A DNA stretch of 64,000 nt from Mesostigma viride (GCA_009746045.1 RPFO01000079.1:2605674-2669673), one strand, 5' to 3'. Positions 10,679-21,433 are shown, numbered from the stretch's first letter. Numbers and translations: made by a program. Notes: generated by a model not told the origin, from the sequence alone.

Positions 10679-10706
10679 TATAAAAAGTCAGCACTGGTGC
10701 TGACTT
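10679..10706 (+). promoter_or_regulatory. TATA box plus 22-nt palindromic operator-like site
   Basis: TATAAAA at 10679-10685 overlaps a perfect inverted repeat (arms AAGTCAGCAC at 10685-10694 and GTGCTGACTT at 10697-10706, 2-nt centre). Transcription from this TATA box would start near 10710, leaving a 60-70 nt leader to the ATG at 10776. The palindrome lies between TATA and start, as for a repressor site or a leader hairpin. Confidence 0.55.
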
Positions 10707-10775
10707 GTCTCAGCACGCGACAATGCGCGCTTACAGAGCGCCAGAAACTTTCTTGGCATATGGTATACCACGACA

Positions 10776-11813
10776 ATGGCTCTCATCGGCAACTCCCCCT
10801 CCCTGCGCCAAGACTACTTTGGCCTTGTGCCCTTTGATGAGCTGCCGCAGGACTGCAAGGAGTTTGCTGATGAGTACGAGTTCCGCGCGTTCAAGGGGTG
10901 CGAGGCACTTATCCCGTTTTCCAAGGCTACTGGAGAAGGGAATGTGACCAAGCTCCTGTCTCACGGTCGTCGTCAAAAGGAGATGGTAGACCGGGCGCTT
11001 TCTACGGCCGCCGTGCAAGACATCATGAACGTGCTGGAGGATAACGGAGTGGACTGCACCCTGCGCGACGTGCCCGGACGTTCAGCGGTATCTGGCCAGT
11101 ATGCTAGCAAGGTGTTCATTTTTACCCTGGCTGTACAGCGTTTCCCGGCCTTTGGTCTGGTGGCCATGAAGGTGGCCAGCGAGCTGTTCGCTGGCGACTC
11201 CCTCAAGGTGGCCGAGCTGGCACTGGGCATCTACGCCCAGGACGTGGAGAACGGCAAGGCTCGCGACGAGGAGATGGAGAACCGCCTGCTCGCGGTGGTC
11301 TCGGAGCACCAGGAGAGGCAGCTGGCCCTCATCCACCAGCACCACAACCTGCAGGTGGCCATGTTGAAGGACCTGGCGGAAAAGGTCACGGTATCGGAGA
11401 AGGAGAGAGCGGAGGCAGCAAAGCTTCAAAAGGAGCTGGTGCAGGCCAACAAGGAGCACGCCGCCAAGGTGGAGGACGCGCAGGCCCAGGTCACCGCCAT
11501 CCACAAGGAGCTCAAGTTCCAGGCCAAGCAGCACTTCCAGGACGAGCTGGCCACCGAGCGGAAGGCCGACAAGGACAAGTTCAACCTAGAGCAGGAGAGG
11601 GACAGGTTCGAGGCCGAGGCCGCCAAGTGGAAGGCCGCCTACCAGGAGCGCAGGCAGGAGCTGCTGGACAGATACGTCGACGTGGCCAACCAGTTCATGG
11701 ACGTCGGCATCAAGCGCAAGAGGGACCTGGACGACGGGGACGACCCGCGCAAAGTCGTGCAAGACGTGATCGACGAGTGCCGCGACATCCTCAAGAAGGC
11801 CATGCGATACTAG
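10776..11813 (+). CDS. Coiled-coil protein, 345 aa, possible KilA-N/BRO-like N domain
   Basis: Complete frame, ATG 10776 to TAG 11813. Residues 1-150 are globular; a VFIFTLAVQRFPAFGLVAMKVASELFAGD-like helix pair near 113-141 is loosely reminiscent of KilA-N/BRO-type DNA-binding domains, which I cannot confirm. Residues 155-310 are a long charged coiled coil rich in E, K and Q. The end has a basic KRKRDL motif, a possible nuclear signal. Antirepressor-like proteins of large viruses often combine such an N domain with a coiled coil. It has its own TATA/palindrome promoter. Confidence 0.65.
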   Translation: MALIGNSPSLRQDYFGLVPFDELPQDCKEFADEYEFRAFKGCEALIPFSKATGEGNVTKLLSHGRRQKEMVDRALSTAAVQDIMNVLEDNGVDCTLRDVPGRSAVSGQYASKVFIFTLAVQRFPAFGLVAMKVASELFAGDSLKVAELALGIYAQDVENGKARDEEMENRLLAVVSEHQERQLALIHQHHNLQVAMLKDLAEKVTVSEKERAEAAKLQKELVQANKEHAAKVEDAQAQVTAIHKELKFQAKQHFQDELATERKADKDKFNLEQERDRFEAEAAKWKAAYQERRQELLDRYVDVANQFMDVGIKRKRDLDDGDDPRKVVQDVIDECRDILKKAMRY

Positions 11814-12114
11814 TCGACCCTGGCCATCTGCACGCGCGCAATAAAGAGGGCAACAACGCAGGCAGAGCTCTCACTTTCCCACTTCAGGGGATGGGAACTT
11901 TTTACCTCCTAACAGCCACCCCTGAACAATAAGGCTAAGGAGAAGGAATGGGACCGGCAACAGCCGACCAGAAGAATAAAGGGCTATCCGTGGCCCTACA
12001 ATAAAGCAGTATGGTGTCCTATTCAATAATCAATCAATTAACAACATATATCCATTGCCTATTCAATTTAAATAGCAAAACAAGCAGTAAATAGGGGGTT
12101 ACCTTGCGAAGCCG
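11814..12114. other. Short spacer before the minisatellite
   Basis: No gene. It contains AATAAAG hexamers (about 11840, 11974) that could act as polyadenylation signals for the preceding gene, and an AT-rich piece at 12025-12080. Confidence 0.4.
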
Positions 12115-13765
12115 TAGGCAAGGGCCGCCTGCACACACACGTACATACACCGCGCACGCTTGGGGCGGCTGCACACACACGTACCTACACCGCGCACGCA
12201 AGGGGCGGCTGCACACACACGTACATACACCGCGCACGCAAGGGGCAACTCCACTCACATGTACATCCACCGCGCAACCACGGGGCGGCTGCACACACAC
12301 GTACATACACCGCGCACGCAAGGGGCTGCTGCACACACACTGACACACAAAATGCACGCTTGGGGCGACGGCACTCACATGTACATACACCGCGCACGAA
12401 AGGGGTGGCTGCACACAAACGTACATCCACTGCGCACGCAAGGGGCGGCTGCACACACACATACATACACCATGCACGCAAGGGGCGAGTGCAAAAACAT
12501 GTACATACACCGCGCACGCAAGGGGCAACTGCCCACACATGGACATACACCATGCACGCAAGGGGCGGCTGCACACACATGTACATCCACCGCGCACGCA
12601 AGGGGCGAGTGCACACACACGTACACACACCGCGCACGCAAGGGGCGGCTGCACACACACGTACACACACCATGCACGCAATTGCCGGCATGCACACACA
12701 CGTACATCCACCGCGCACGCAAGGGGCAACTGCACACACATGTACACACACCGCGCACGCTTGGGGCAGCTGCACTCACATGTACACACACCGCGCACGC
12801 TTGGGGCGGCTGCACACACACGTACCTACACCGCGCACGCAAGGGGCGGCTGCACACACACGTACATATACACCGCGCACGCAAGGGGCAACTGCACACA
12901 CATGTACATACACCGCGCAACCACGGGGCGGCTGCACACACACGTACATACACCGCGCACGCAAGGGGCGGCTGCACACATACGTATACCTACACCGCGC
13001 ACGCAAGGGGCGACTGCACACACATGTACATCCACCGCGCACGCAAGGGCCGGCTGCACACACACGTACACACACCATGCACGCAAGGGCCGGCTGCACA
13101 CACACGTACATACACCGCGCACGCAAGGGGCGGCTGCACACACACGTACACACACCGCGCACGCAAGGGGCAGCTGCACACACACGTACATACACCATGC
13201 ACGCAAGGGGCTGCACACACACTTACACACACCTTGCACGCAAGGGCCGGCATGCACACACACTGGCATACACCGCGCACGCAAGGGGCGGCTGCACACA
13301 CGTACATACACCGCGCACGCAAGGGGCGAGTGCACACACACGTACACACACCGCGCACGCAAGGGGCGGCTGCACACACACGTACACACACCATGCACGC
13401 AATTGCCGGCATGCACACAAACGTACATCCACTGCGCACGCAAGGGGCAACTGCACACACATGTACACACGCTTGGGGCGGCTGCACTCACATGTACACA
13501 CACCGCGCACGCAAGGGCCGGCTGCACACACACGTACATACACCGCGCACGCAAGGGGCAACTGCACACACACGTACACACACCATGCACGCAAGGGCCG
13601 GCTGCACTCACATGTACACACACCATGCACGCAAGGGCCGGCTGCACACACACTTACACACACAATGCACGCTTGGGGCAACGGCACTCACATGTACATA
13701 CACCATGCACGCAAGGGGCGGCTGCACACACACGTACACACACCATGCACGCAAGGAGCGACAAC
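12115..13765. repeat. 40-bp minisatellite, about 41 copies
   Basis: The unit is roughly AAGGGGCGGCTGCACACACA followed by CGTACATACACCGCGCACGC. Variants alternate GGCGG/GGCAA/GGCGA, CCGCGC/CCATGC and TACATA/TACACA. Because 40 is not a multiple of three, translation cycles through all frames. The unit lacks stops in several, so long open frames appear on both strands (up to 560 codons, Thr/His-rich on plus, Cys/Val-rich on minus). I regard these as by-products. There are no unique spacers, so it is not a CRISPR array. Confidence 0.9.
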
Positions 13766-14436
13766 ATTATCGCAAGCCAACCCCCTTTCAGGGTCCCAAA
13801 ACCACCTGGCAGGGTGCCAAAATACTAATATTCACCCCCTGAAAAGGCTTTCTCACTACCTGAGGGAGACCCAGCCAAAACCCCGGCTCAGACCCTGAGA
13901 AATCCCCCCCCCGCCCTGGTTATTAGCCAGGGGGTGGGGATATTTTCTCCCCCCTCCCTGGTCCCCCATACCCGGCAGACTGCCACGTGTCACCCCCTGA
14001 TTGGCTGGCTACTAGGCCTGATATAACCAGGGTGGAAATAGGCTCCGCCAGGGTGCTCCAAAAGCAAAAAAGCCCCATCACCTGGTTGGTGACGGGGCCC
14101 TGTCAGATATTGACACCCGGCTGGTTTTCCCTTCAAATTTTGACAGGGTCCCTGGCCAGGAAAAAAATATCTAAAGCTACTATAGATATATTCTAGTATA
14201 TCCAAGATACTCCCGAGTACCAGGGAGTAGACTCGAATATCCCCCCTGGTCCCAAGGCGGCCGGGTCCACCCCAGAGATGCGCTCTTGCCGGGTCTATCT
14301 AATATATATATCACTATTAATTTCTTCAGGGTTATTCTCCCAGTTCTCGGGTTTTTCCTTATGTTGCATGCCTATCTCACCTCCGTAATCTATCATTCTC
14401 AATGAATATATATCACTCAATTTTTAATATATATTA
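13766..14436. other. No gene; CCTGG/CCAGG-rich repeat remnant
   Basis: No coding region seen. The sequence is rich in the motif CAGGG(T)/CCTGG (for example 13790-13820, 13850-13960, 14090-14160), which suggests a dispersed repeat of its own. It ends in an AT-rich stretch leading to the first truncated LINE copy. Confidence 0.4.
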
Positions 14437-15047
14437 AAAATATAATTATACTTACAGCAGAGTGAAATCACTCAAACCAAAGCAAACGCCCAGCTATAAA
14501 CCTATATACAGAGCCATGTCAAAGCTCTATACTACGATAAGACCAATGGAAACGCCTAACGGGAGGAACCTAATAGCCCTGCTGCACCGCAAAATCAGCC
14601 CGCGTACGGCGGAGCATGATGTCAGCCATGGCCCGAGTCAGCGCCACCGACAAGCGCTGACGCCAATATGACGTCCAGGTCCGCGCCGACCATGGGGCCC
14701 GCTGGCCCTCCAGGTCCAGCCGGTCCTCCCGGAGCCGGCAACACTCCTTGAAGAAGGCGGAGGTCAGGGGCCCCATGGCCCCAAACTCCTCCAGGACAAA
14801 GGGCACCACGCGATGGTGCCCGACGTCGCCGTAGGCCAGGAGCTTGGCCCGCTCCGCCCGGTCCGCCGTGTAACCTGCCGTGAGGGAGGCCCCAGCCACG
14901 TGGCTAAGAGCCAAGGGCCGCGCCACCGAAACGTCAATAAGCAGATGCCGGCCACCCCCTCAAAGTCCAGCACCACGATGTCAGGCCGGTGGTTGGGGGA
15001 ATAGAAGGCAGCGCCATCCGCATCCTCGGACCGGATGTTCGCGTGGG
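14437..15047 (-). mobile_element. 5'-truncated LINE copy (a)
   Basis: About 610 bp matching the 3' end of the full-length LINE at 30790-35221, in the same orientation. It includes the endonuclease-domain codons (frame 14570-14926 minus) and the 3' untranslated end with its TTAATATATATTAAAAATATAATTA-type tail on the left. It lacks most of the element. The coding frame is interrupted near 14927-14970 relative to the intact copy. Confidence 0.8.
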
Positions 15048-15074
15048 TATTTTTAATATATATTCACAGTATCG

Positions 15075-16200
15075 ATCCAGCAGGCCTGTTCTCCCGTCCG
15101 TGCCGCTCAGGCGGTACAGCGCCACCTCCCTCGCGGCACTCCCTCGGTCGCCTCCGTTCAATCTCCCGCCGCATTCCCTGCTCGCGTCATCGATAAACAC
15201 CAGAAAACCTACGCGGGTATTCTGCACACGGCTGATTGGATTGCTCTTTTCGCGGACCTCAACGCCCAGGGACGTGCGTGGCTGTTCTCGCTTTCCTTGC
15301 GGAGTGTGGGCTCGGCGTACCTTCGTGCTCTTCCCATGGCCCCCCCATTCGCCTTGGCTCCCAGCCACTACTCGGTGGCGCTCCGGCACCAGCTATTTGC
15401 CCCGCAGCCTCTTGTTCCGGCCGGGCGGCCTTGTGGTAGCTGTGGGCAGCCGCTGGATCCCACGGGGACTCACTACCTTGCCTGCATGGGGGGCCAACAG
15501 AATCAGAATTGGTATTTGTATTTGCACACTGTCCTCCTGACGGTGGTGCTCGCCATGATTCGGTTGGTTTTCCCCCACGCGAACATCCGGTCCGAGGATG
15601 CGGATGGCGCTGCCTTCTATTCCCCCAACCACCGGCCTGACAGCGTGGTGCTGGACTTTGAGGGGGGTGGCCGGCATCTGCTTATTGACGTTTCGGTGGC
15701 GCGGCCCTTGGCTCTTAGCCACGTGGCTGGGGCCTCCCTCACGGCAGGTTACACGGCGGACCGGGCGGAGCGGGCCAAGCTCCTGGCCTACGGCGACGTC
15801 GGGCACCATCGTGTGGTGCCCTTTGTCCTGGAGGAGTTTGGGGCCATGGGGCCCCTGACCTCCGCCTTCTTCAAGGAGTGTTGCCGGCTCCGGGAGGACC
15901 GGCTGGACCTGGAGGGCCAGCCGGCCCCATGGTCGGCGCGGACCTGGACGTCATATTGGCGTCAGCGCTTGTCGGTGGCGCTGACTCGGGCCATGGCTGA
16001 CATCATGCTCCGCCGTACGCGGGCTGATTTTGCGGTGCAGCAGGGCTATTAGGTTCCTCCGTTAGGCGTTTCCATTGGTCTTATCGTAGTATAGAGCTTT
16101 GACATGGCTCTGTATATAGGTTTATAGCTGGGCGTTTGCTTTGGTTTGAGTGATTTCACTCTGCTGTAAGTAATTATATTTTTAATATATATATTCACAG
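15075..16200 (+). mobile_element. 5'-truncated LINE copy (b)
   Basis: About 1.1 kb corresponding to the C-terminal 40 per cent of the LINE protein and its 3' end. Its start (GATCCAGCAGGCCTG) matches the full-length copy near 31900. The frame at 15297-16052 is intact to the natural stop. The element is bounded on both sides by (A)TATATTCACAGTA, presumably the target duplication. It lies head-to-head with copy (a). Confidence 0.8.
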
Positions 16201-16203
16201 TAG

Positions 16204-16845
16204 GTCGGTTTTCCCCCACGCGAACATCCGGTCCGAGGATGCGGATGGCGCTGCCTTCTATTCCCCCAACCACCGGCCTGACATCGTGGTGCTGGACTTT
16301 GAGGGGGGTGGCCGGCATCTGCTTATTGACGTTTCGGTGGCGCGGCCCTTGGCTCTTAGCCACGTGGCTGGGGCCTCCCTCACGGCAGGTTACACGGCGG
16401 ACCGGGCGGAGCGGGCCAAGCTCCTGGCCTACGGCGACGTCGGGCACCATCGTGTGGTGCCCTTTGTCCTGGAGGAGTTTGGGGCCATGGGGCCCCTGAC
16501 CTCCGCCTTCTTCAAGGAGTGTTGCCGGCTCCGGGAGGACCGGCTGGACCTGGAGGGCCAGCGGGCCCCATGGTCGGCGCGGACCTGGACGTCATATTGG
16601 CGTCAGCGCTTGTCGGTGGCGCTGACTCGGGCCATGGCTGACATCATGCTCCGCCGTACGCGGGCTGATTTTGCGGTGCAGCAGGGCTATTAGGTTCCTC
16701 CGTTAGGCGTTTCCATTGGTCTTATCGTAGTATAGAGCTTTTGACATGGCTCTGTATATAGGTTTATAGCTGGGCGTTTGCTTTGGTTTGAGTGATTTCA
16801 CTCTGCTGTAAGTAATTATATTTTTAATATATATATATTCACAGA
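16204..16845 (+). mobile_element. 5'-truncated LINE copy (c)
   Basis: A further truncated copy directly after (b), starting at GGTCGGTTTTCCCCC and open at 16286-16693 to the natural stop. It ends with the same TTTTTAATATATATATATTCACAG. It shares the ATATATTCACAG boundary with (b), as if a second insertion used the duplicated target left by the first. Confidence 0.8.
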
Positions 16846-16849
16846 TAAG

Positions 16850-18806
16850 AACTATGACAGCAGCCCTGGTGTCCATACTTGCTGTCCTAGTGCACCTCCT
16901 AGGCCCAACAGGGACCATCTGCCAACAAGAAGTGGTAACCATCATGTCCTGGGAGAAGTAAATGCGTGGTCACAATGGTCTGGCGCAGGTAAGGGCCCCA
17001 ACTGGAAGGTGACCCACACCCCACTTGTAAAGGGACGTTGTCAAGCAAGTGGTCCACCCCCTCTGGGAACATGTGTCAAAGGACACCGTCTAGCATGCAA
17101 GTGGGCAACCCATGCAAGAGACACCTGGCAACTCATGGGTGCACGTGTGATACCCTCTAGGGGACAACCCACTGCAGGTATCCCGATGTCCCCTGATGTG
17201 GTGGCATCTACCATGCCATATGCCTCCATGATAGCATCTGGCACCCCTTTGGCAGACCTGGGATATCCACTCCCCCGCAGAAGTTTTCTCAGGGTAACTA
17301 GACACAGCTGTCCAAGTATGATAGTGGAAACCCCGTAAATGCTGTTGTTCTGCCCTGGCATGTGTGATGCCGTCTGGAAATTACATTGCAGACATCCAGG
17401 ATGTCCACTCCCCCGCAAAAAATTGCTCAGGGTAACCAGACGTAGCTGCCACCAATCTGGACAACTCCTAGGGAGCTCGCCCTACCCATAGTACCATGAT
17501 GATAGTGGGAACAACACAAATGCCGTTGTTCTCCTCCCCACCAAAACCAAACCACCATACACGTGGGAGGAACCAAAGCTCAACCTAGAACGCCTCCACT
17601 GTCATGATGCTCAACAAGAAAAGGAAGAGTTTCCCCCACAACTGAAACAAATGTTTGGCGACGCGTGAATTAAGGACGTGCCACAGTCCTTAAACAGCAA
17701 GGGTAGGCTGCCCATGCACCGAAGAAAAGGATCCTGAAAGATTGTCAAGTGAGTGCAAAAGGAACCTTGCGTAAAAAAGGCAGCCATGAATCCCTACTGT
17801 CCGCTCATCCGGAGCCACCCTCAAAAGACACGAGGTGTAACCTGAGCCACACCGTAAAAATGTCGTCAAAGAAAAGCAGCACCGGGAAAAAAAACAACCT
17901 TAGACGGCGACGTCGTCAGGCGGTCGCGGTGGTGGTCGTGCGTGCAGCCGCAACCCGGAAACCGGGTGATAGGTGCCGTCGGCAGCAACAGTGCGTCGGC
18001 TCAGCCATAACCCGTAGCGCCATGTCAGCCTGGCCGAAAACAGAGCCTGCAGGGAAAAAAGACAGCTCCTAGCAGGATTCTGGAGCCGGACCTGCTGAGC
18101 TACTGGCCCAACACTCCGCATTGCCCTGCTCGAAACGTAGCAACACTTGCGTAATGCCAATATATAAAGATGTTTGGAGCTAGGCAGAGACTGCGGCGTC
18201 AGCAGCCACGACAGACAGGGCGGTGGTCGGACTTCAGCACGATGCGGCCAGCCAGCCGAAAGCCCGTAAGTAAGGACGCTTGTCAATGAAATATTGCACG
18301 AATTTAAAGAAAGGGACGGTGACTTAGTGGTGCGTTAATAATGGCTTATGCAACACCCTTTTCTAGGGAGAGGTGAAGGAGAAGAAGTCGCCCACACCTG
18401 GTTCCGTAGGGATGAAGGTGATTGTGTAACCCGCCTCACTTCAGTCATAGAAGTACGATTGAAATTAAGTTGACGCCGTGGAGTATGAGTAGTTGTCTCA
18501 GCACCTTCCCTAGCAATGGGTTCAGAGATGATGACGGGTCGCTTGCACCTTGATTAGTAGGGGGTAAAGGTGATTGTGTCTTCGAACTACTCATACTTCC
18601 ACATGAAGTCGCGATCGTCTGCCTAGTAGAGACAACGGTTACGGCTGACTTCTAGTGTTACAGAGCAAGACAGTCACATCAGGATGTGTCTCTCTCTGTA
18701 ACACCGTAAGTTTTCCGCAACTCTATGAATCTTCTCGGATGACAGACATCTGATCAACGTTGTACTACCCGGAAGGTTACGACTTCAAGAGAAACACCAA
18801 AGTAGA
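16850..18806. other. Interior of LTR element, no supported gene
   Basis: Short open frames occur (for example 17009-17338 and 17749-18072 on plus, the latter very basic with an RRRRRQ run), but none resembles a known family. Short phrases recur (for example CATCCAGGATGTCCACTCCCCCGC near 17400 and ATATCCACTCCCCCGCAG near 17262), indicating internal tandem duplication. This would be the gag-proximal end of the element, but no gag is recognisable. Confidence 0.4.
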
Positions 18807-18822
18807 GATCCTCCGATACCAA

Positions 18823-19600
18823 TGTAACGACTAAAAATGATCATCAGCATCATCCACAGTCCAATATGAAAGATCTTTTACCTGGGTTGCTTTCCTGAGT
18901 TGCAGAACTTCAAGTATCCGAGCAACGTTGAGATGGAAATTCCACAGCACGTGATTTAGGGAATCACAACCCCTTGTAGACACAAAGACAAGCTCGTGTA
19001 TAGACGACCTCTGTGGAACTGAAGGACGTCTATAGCCAAGGGGCTCTTATGAATGGACAACAAAGACAAGCTTTATTATACCATGGTGAATCAAAACCAA
19101 CGTAGCAACAATGGCGACCCCACGTCCTTGATATCGACGTGCTTGTCGAACTTGCTCCAACCTTAGCCTGAAGAGAACCAATCAGAACCATGGATTCTAT
19201 ACAAGATCTTCGTATCCATCCTAGTCACACAAAACAGAACAACACCACACACAGCCTGGCAGAATCTTTCCATGAGATCCTAAATCTGTCGTAAGCACTG
19301 AAGTCCCAAAGGAGCATTTAAGACTCAATAGTACCAACTAACAAACTACAACCCCACGTGGATCAGGCCACGACCAATGAGGGCTCCTATCAGTAGTATC
19401 AGCCAACAAACTACAACCCTACGTGGATCAGGCCACGACCAATGAGGGTTCCTATCAGTTGGTTGACAAAGTATCAGCTCCAAGTACCGTCGTCTTAGAA
19501 ACCTCATAACTTTCTCAATACTGATCCAAAAGTCCTCGAATAAAAGCCAAACATTCACAAAACAAAGGATGTAACAACAAAGTCATTTTTGCTTGTTACA
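18823..19600 (-). repeat. Right LTR (5' LTR in element orientation)
   Basis: Near-identical partner of 564-1343. It is adjacent on its inner side to a tRNA-Met-like primer site on the minus strand (TTGGTATCGGAGGATC). TCACT follows at 19601-19605. Confidence 0.8.
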
Positions 19601-19605
19601 TCACT

Positions 19606-19975
19606 GGTGAGCGGCGCATGTCGATCGGCTGTCCGCCTTACCGACACGTGGGGCAAGGCTGGCCTGGCTCCCGTGCTCCTGACCTTTGATTACATGGCGG
19701 ATAAGCTGTTGTTCCTTAAACGCCGCAAGCAGCTCGCGAGGACTTCCTACACGCTGGACGACGACTTGACCCTAGCGCAGCAACAACGGCGACAGGAGCT
19801 ATGGCCGACCTACCTCCAGCTCCGGGCCTCCTGTAGACTGCATGGGGGAGGCCGGTATATTGAAGGGGGGTGGTCATCAACGTCGACCACAAGCCCTGGC
19901 AGGCCACCCCAGCAACACCAGCTTAGGGAATATATAGCAGTAGTGTACACTAGTCAGGCTTAGCTGAGCACGTGG
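19606..19975 (+). pseudogene. L1-type LINE ORF1 remnant
   Basis: The frame contains DKLLFLKRRKQLARTSYTL-like and LAQQQRRQELWPTYLQLR-like segments, then a R-L-H-G-G-G-R motif. These are typical of the RNA-binding and C-terminal domains of L1-like ORF1 proteins. It begins directly at the right target duplication of the LTR element, so the LTR element appears to have inserted into or next to an older LINE. A similar remnant on the opposite strand is at 5.2 kb. Confidence 0.45.
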
Positions 19976-20089
19976 CCCACGCCTATGCGCATGTGCGCCT
20001 ATGATGGGACTCCCCACGGATGATGCATTAAGAATTTAGCCAAGATTTCCCTATGCAGAGAGCTACTCTCTGATGAGACGCCATTAATT

Positions 20090-20165
20090 AACTAATTCAG
20101 ACATAGCTCCGTGGGGAGCATATGTAACACATATCCTTGAGAAGGGGCATATGGGTTTCTAGTGC
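20090..20165. repeat. Dispersed repeat, copy 1 (CATAGCTCCGTGGGGAGCAT)
   Basis: TTAATTAA-rich stretch followed by CATAGCTCCGTGGGGAGCATATGTAACACATA and a CTGAGAAGGGGCAT-like end. The same arrangement occurs at 25588-25665. The inner part is a short palindrome (GCTCC...GGAGC). The copies bracket the host-gene interval and may be a SINE or 3' gene-end repeat. Confidence 0.6.
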
Positions 20166-20308
20166 TCCGCGTTGTGGACTCATGTCAAACGAACTCACAA
20201 ATTGCTCAATTTGACAATTGCTCCATGGACAACGCTCCAAGAGTCGCCAGCACTAACCAAGTAAGCTCTGCTATGACGCGCCCTCATCCATGCCCTTATT
20301 TGCCAGCA

Positions 20309-21382
20309 TTAACCGAACGTGGTCTGCTGCGATGCGCCCCTATCCATGGCCACATTCGCCAGCGCGTCCGCGGCCGCGTTCAACTCCCTCGGGATGTGAC
20401 AGAACTCGACACGCCGAAGCCCGCACGCGAGCGTCACCGCCTCCTGGTACGGCCCCTGCAGATTGGCAGCCTTGACCTTGTACTTCCCCGTCATGTGGCG
20501 GATGACAAGCTCCGAGTCACCCTCCACCCGCAGTGTCGAGATGCCGAGGGACTTTGCAGTGCGCAGGCCGTTGATGAGGCCCAAGTATTCTGCCTCGTTG
20601 CTGGTGCCATGAGCGCCGTAGTGGTAGCACTCCCACACCTTGGTGCCGTCCGCGTAGAGGACGGCGCCGGAGCCCGTGCGCCCAGGGTTGCCGCGCGAGC
20701 CACCATCGAATTGGAGCTTCCAGGAGGCGGTCTGCCCGCCCACGCGGTCGAACAAGGCGCGCAGGTTGTCGGGCGTGGTCGTCGCCCTGCTGGGGGTTCC
20801 TGATCGCGGGAGGTCAAGAGGAGGCGCGTCGCTAGAGGCTACGTGAGTGATCCCTCGTGCCGGGGGGTCCGTCGGGTGATTTCTAGCATCAGATGTCGTG
20901 TCCACAGCGGAGGATCCTTTGGCTCGCGTCCCAGCTGGACTGGCCAGATGGCGCTTGGTGGATGGAGTAACGGCACGGCTGGTGGTCGGACGAGGATTCA
21001 ACGCGCCGTTTCCCAGCCCAAGCGGTGCCTGGGAGGAGAGCTCGCGTTTGGGCTTGACGGATACCTTCCCTGGCAGGGTGGTGGACGGTGGCGGCGGCAG
21101 GTTGGCGAAGGCAAGAGCTTCATCCAGAGTGGAAAATCCTTTGAAGACCGCGCCCGAGAATCCCTTGGTTTGCAGCTCGCATTCCTTCCATGTGGTGTAG
21201 ACCCCGACTTTTCTACCGACTTTGACGGAATAAAAGCTTACTTTGCCCATCCGCGTCAAGCAGCGGCTTTGCAATCTCGACAGCCTGGGCACTGCTGTCC
21301 TGCACAACCTGCATGGGAGTATCACCTCTTGCACGGTGCGATCCAGAAATCTACTAAATCTGGATAGTAGAAACACCGTCAT
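20309..21382 (-). CDS. Ribonuclease H1, likely organelle-targeted
   Basis: Cleaves RNA in RNA-DNA hybrids. From ATG 21382 (357 aa) there is an Arg-rich, acid-poor N terminus like a transit peptide. MGKVSFYSVKVGRK (ATG 21250) then begins the hybrid-binding domain (VGVYTTWKECELQ...GAVFKGFSTLDEALAF). A Pro/Ser/Thr linker of about 130 residues follows, then the catalytic domain. Catalytic residues are visible in LQFDGGSRGNPG (Asp), TSNEAEYLGL (Glu), RVEGDSELV (Asp) and NAAADALAN (Asp). The domain order matches eukaryotic RNase H1. No retroelement motif adjoins, so I read it as a host gene. A longer frame to 21433 uses TTG. The true start could be 21382 or 21250. Confidence 0.8.
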   Translation of the reverse strand: MTVFLLSRFSRFLDRTVQEVILPCRLCRTAVPRLSRLQSRCLTRMGKVSFYSVKVGRKVGVYTTWKECELQTKGFSGAVFKGFSTLDEALAFANLPPPPSTTLPGKVSVKPKRELSSQAPLGLGNGALNPRPTTSRAVTPSTKRHLASPAGTRAKGSSAVDTTSDARNHPTDPPARGITHVASSDAPPLDLPRSGTPSRATTTPDNLRALFDRVGGQTASWKLQFDGGSRGNPGRTGSGAVLYADGTKVWECYHYGAHGTSNEAEYLGLINGLRTAKSLGISTLRVEGDSELVIRHMTGKYKVKAANLQGPYQEAVTLACGLRRVEFCHIPRELNAAADALANVAMDRGASQQTTFG

Positions 21383-21433
21383 GCAAGCAATCCTTTTTGC
21401 TATTTGCCACGCTGTAAAGTTGGGTCCATCCAA

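Larger units (their letters stand above)
564..19600 (-). mobile_element. Large LTR retrotransposon, Copia-like signals, non-autonomous or heavily invaded
   Basis: Two near-identical direct repeats of about 780 bp (564-1343 and 18823-19600) start TGTAACG and end in (T)TACA or TATACA. TCACT lies immediately outside both ends (559-563 and 19601-19605), as expected for a 5-bp target duplication of one insertion. Read on the minus strand, the right LTR is followed by TTGGTATCGGAGGATC (18822-18807), like an initiator tRNA-Met primer site. The left LTR is preceded by a purine tract, GAGGGGGAGATA (about 1355-1344). Orientation is therefore minus. The 17.5-kb interior has no recognisable Copia gag-pol. 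It contains other transposon fragments, satellites and virus-like genes. A young insertion is inferred from the small LTR divergence, about 1-2 per cent by eye. Confidence 0.75.

Noticed and set aside
12115-13765. CRISPR-like array or Cys-rich/His-rich proteins in the 40-bp repeat
   Set aside because: Units are contiguous with no unique spacers, and the open frames follow from a stop-free repeat whose length is not divisible by three.
1343-18822. Intact Copia gag-pol inside the large LTR element
   Set aside because: No integrase, RT or protease motif of Copia type was found on the minus strand; only a Gypsy-like fragment at 3.3-3.6 kb.
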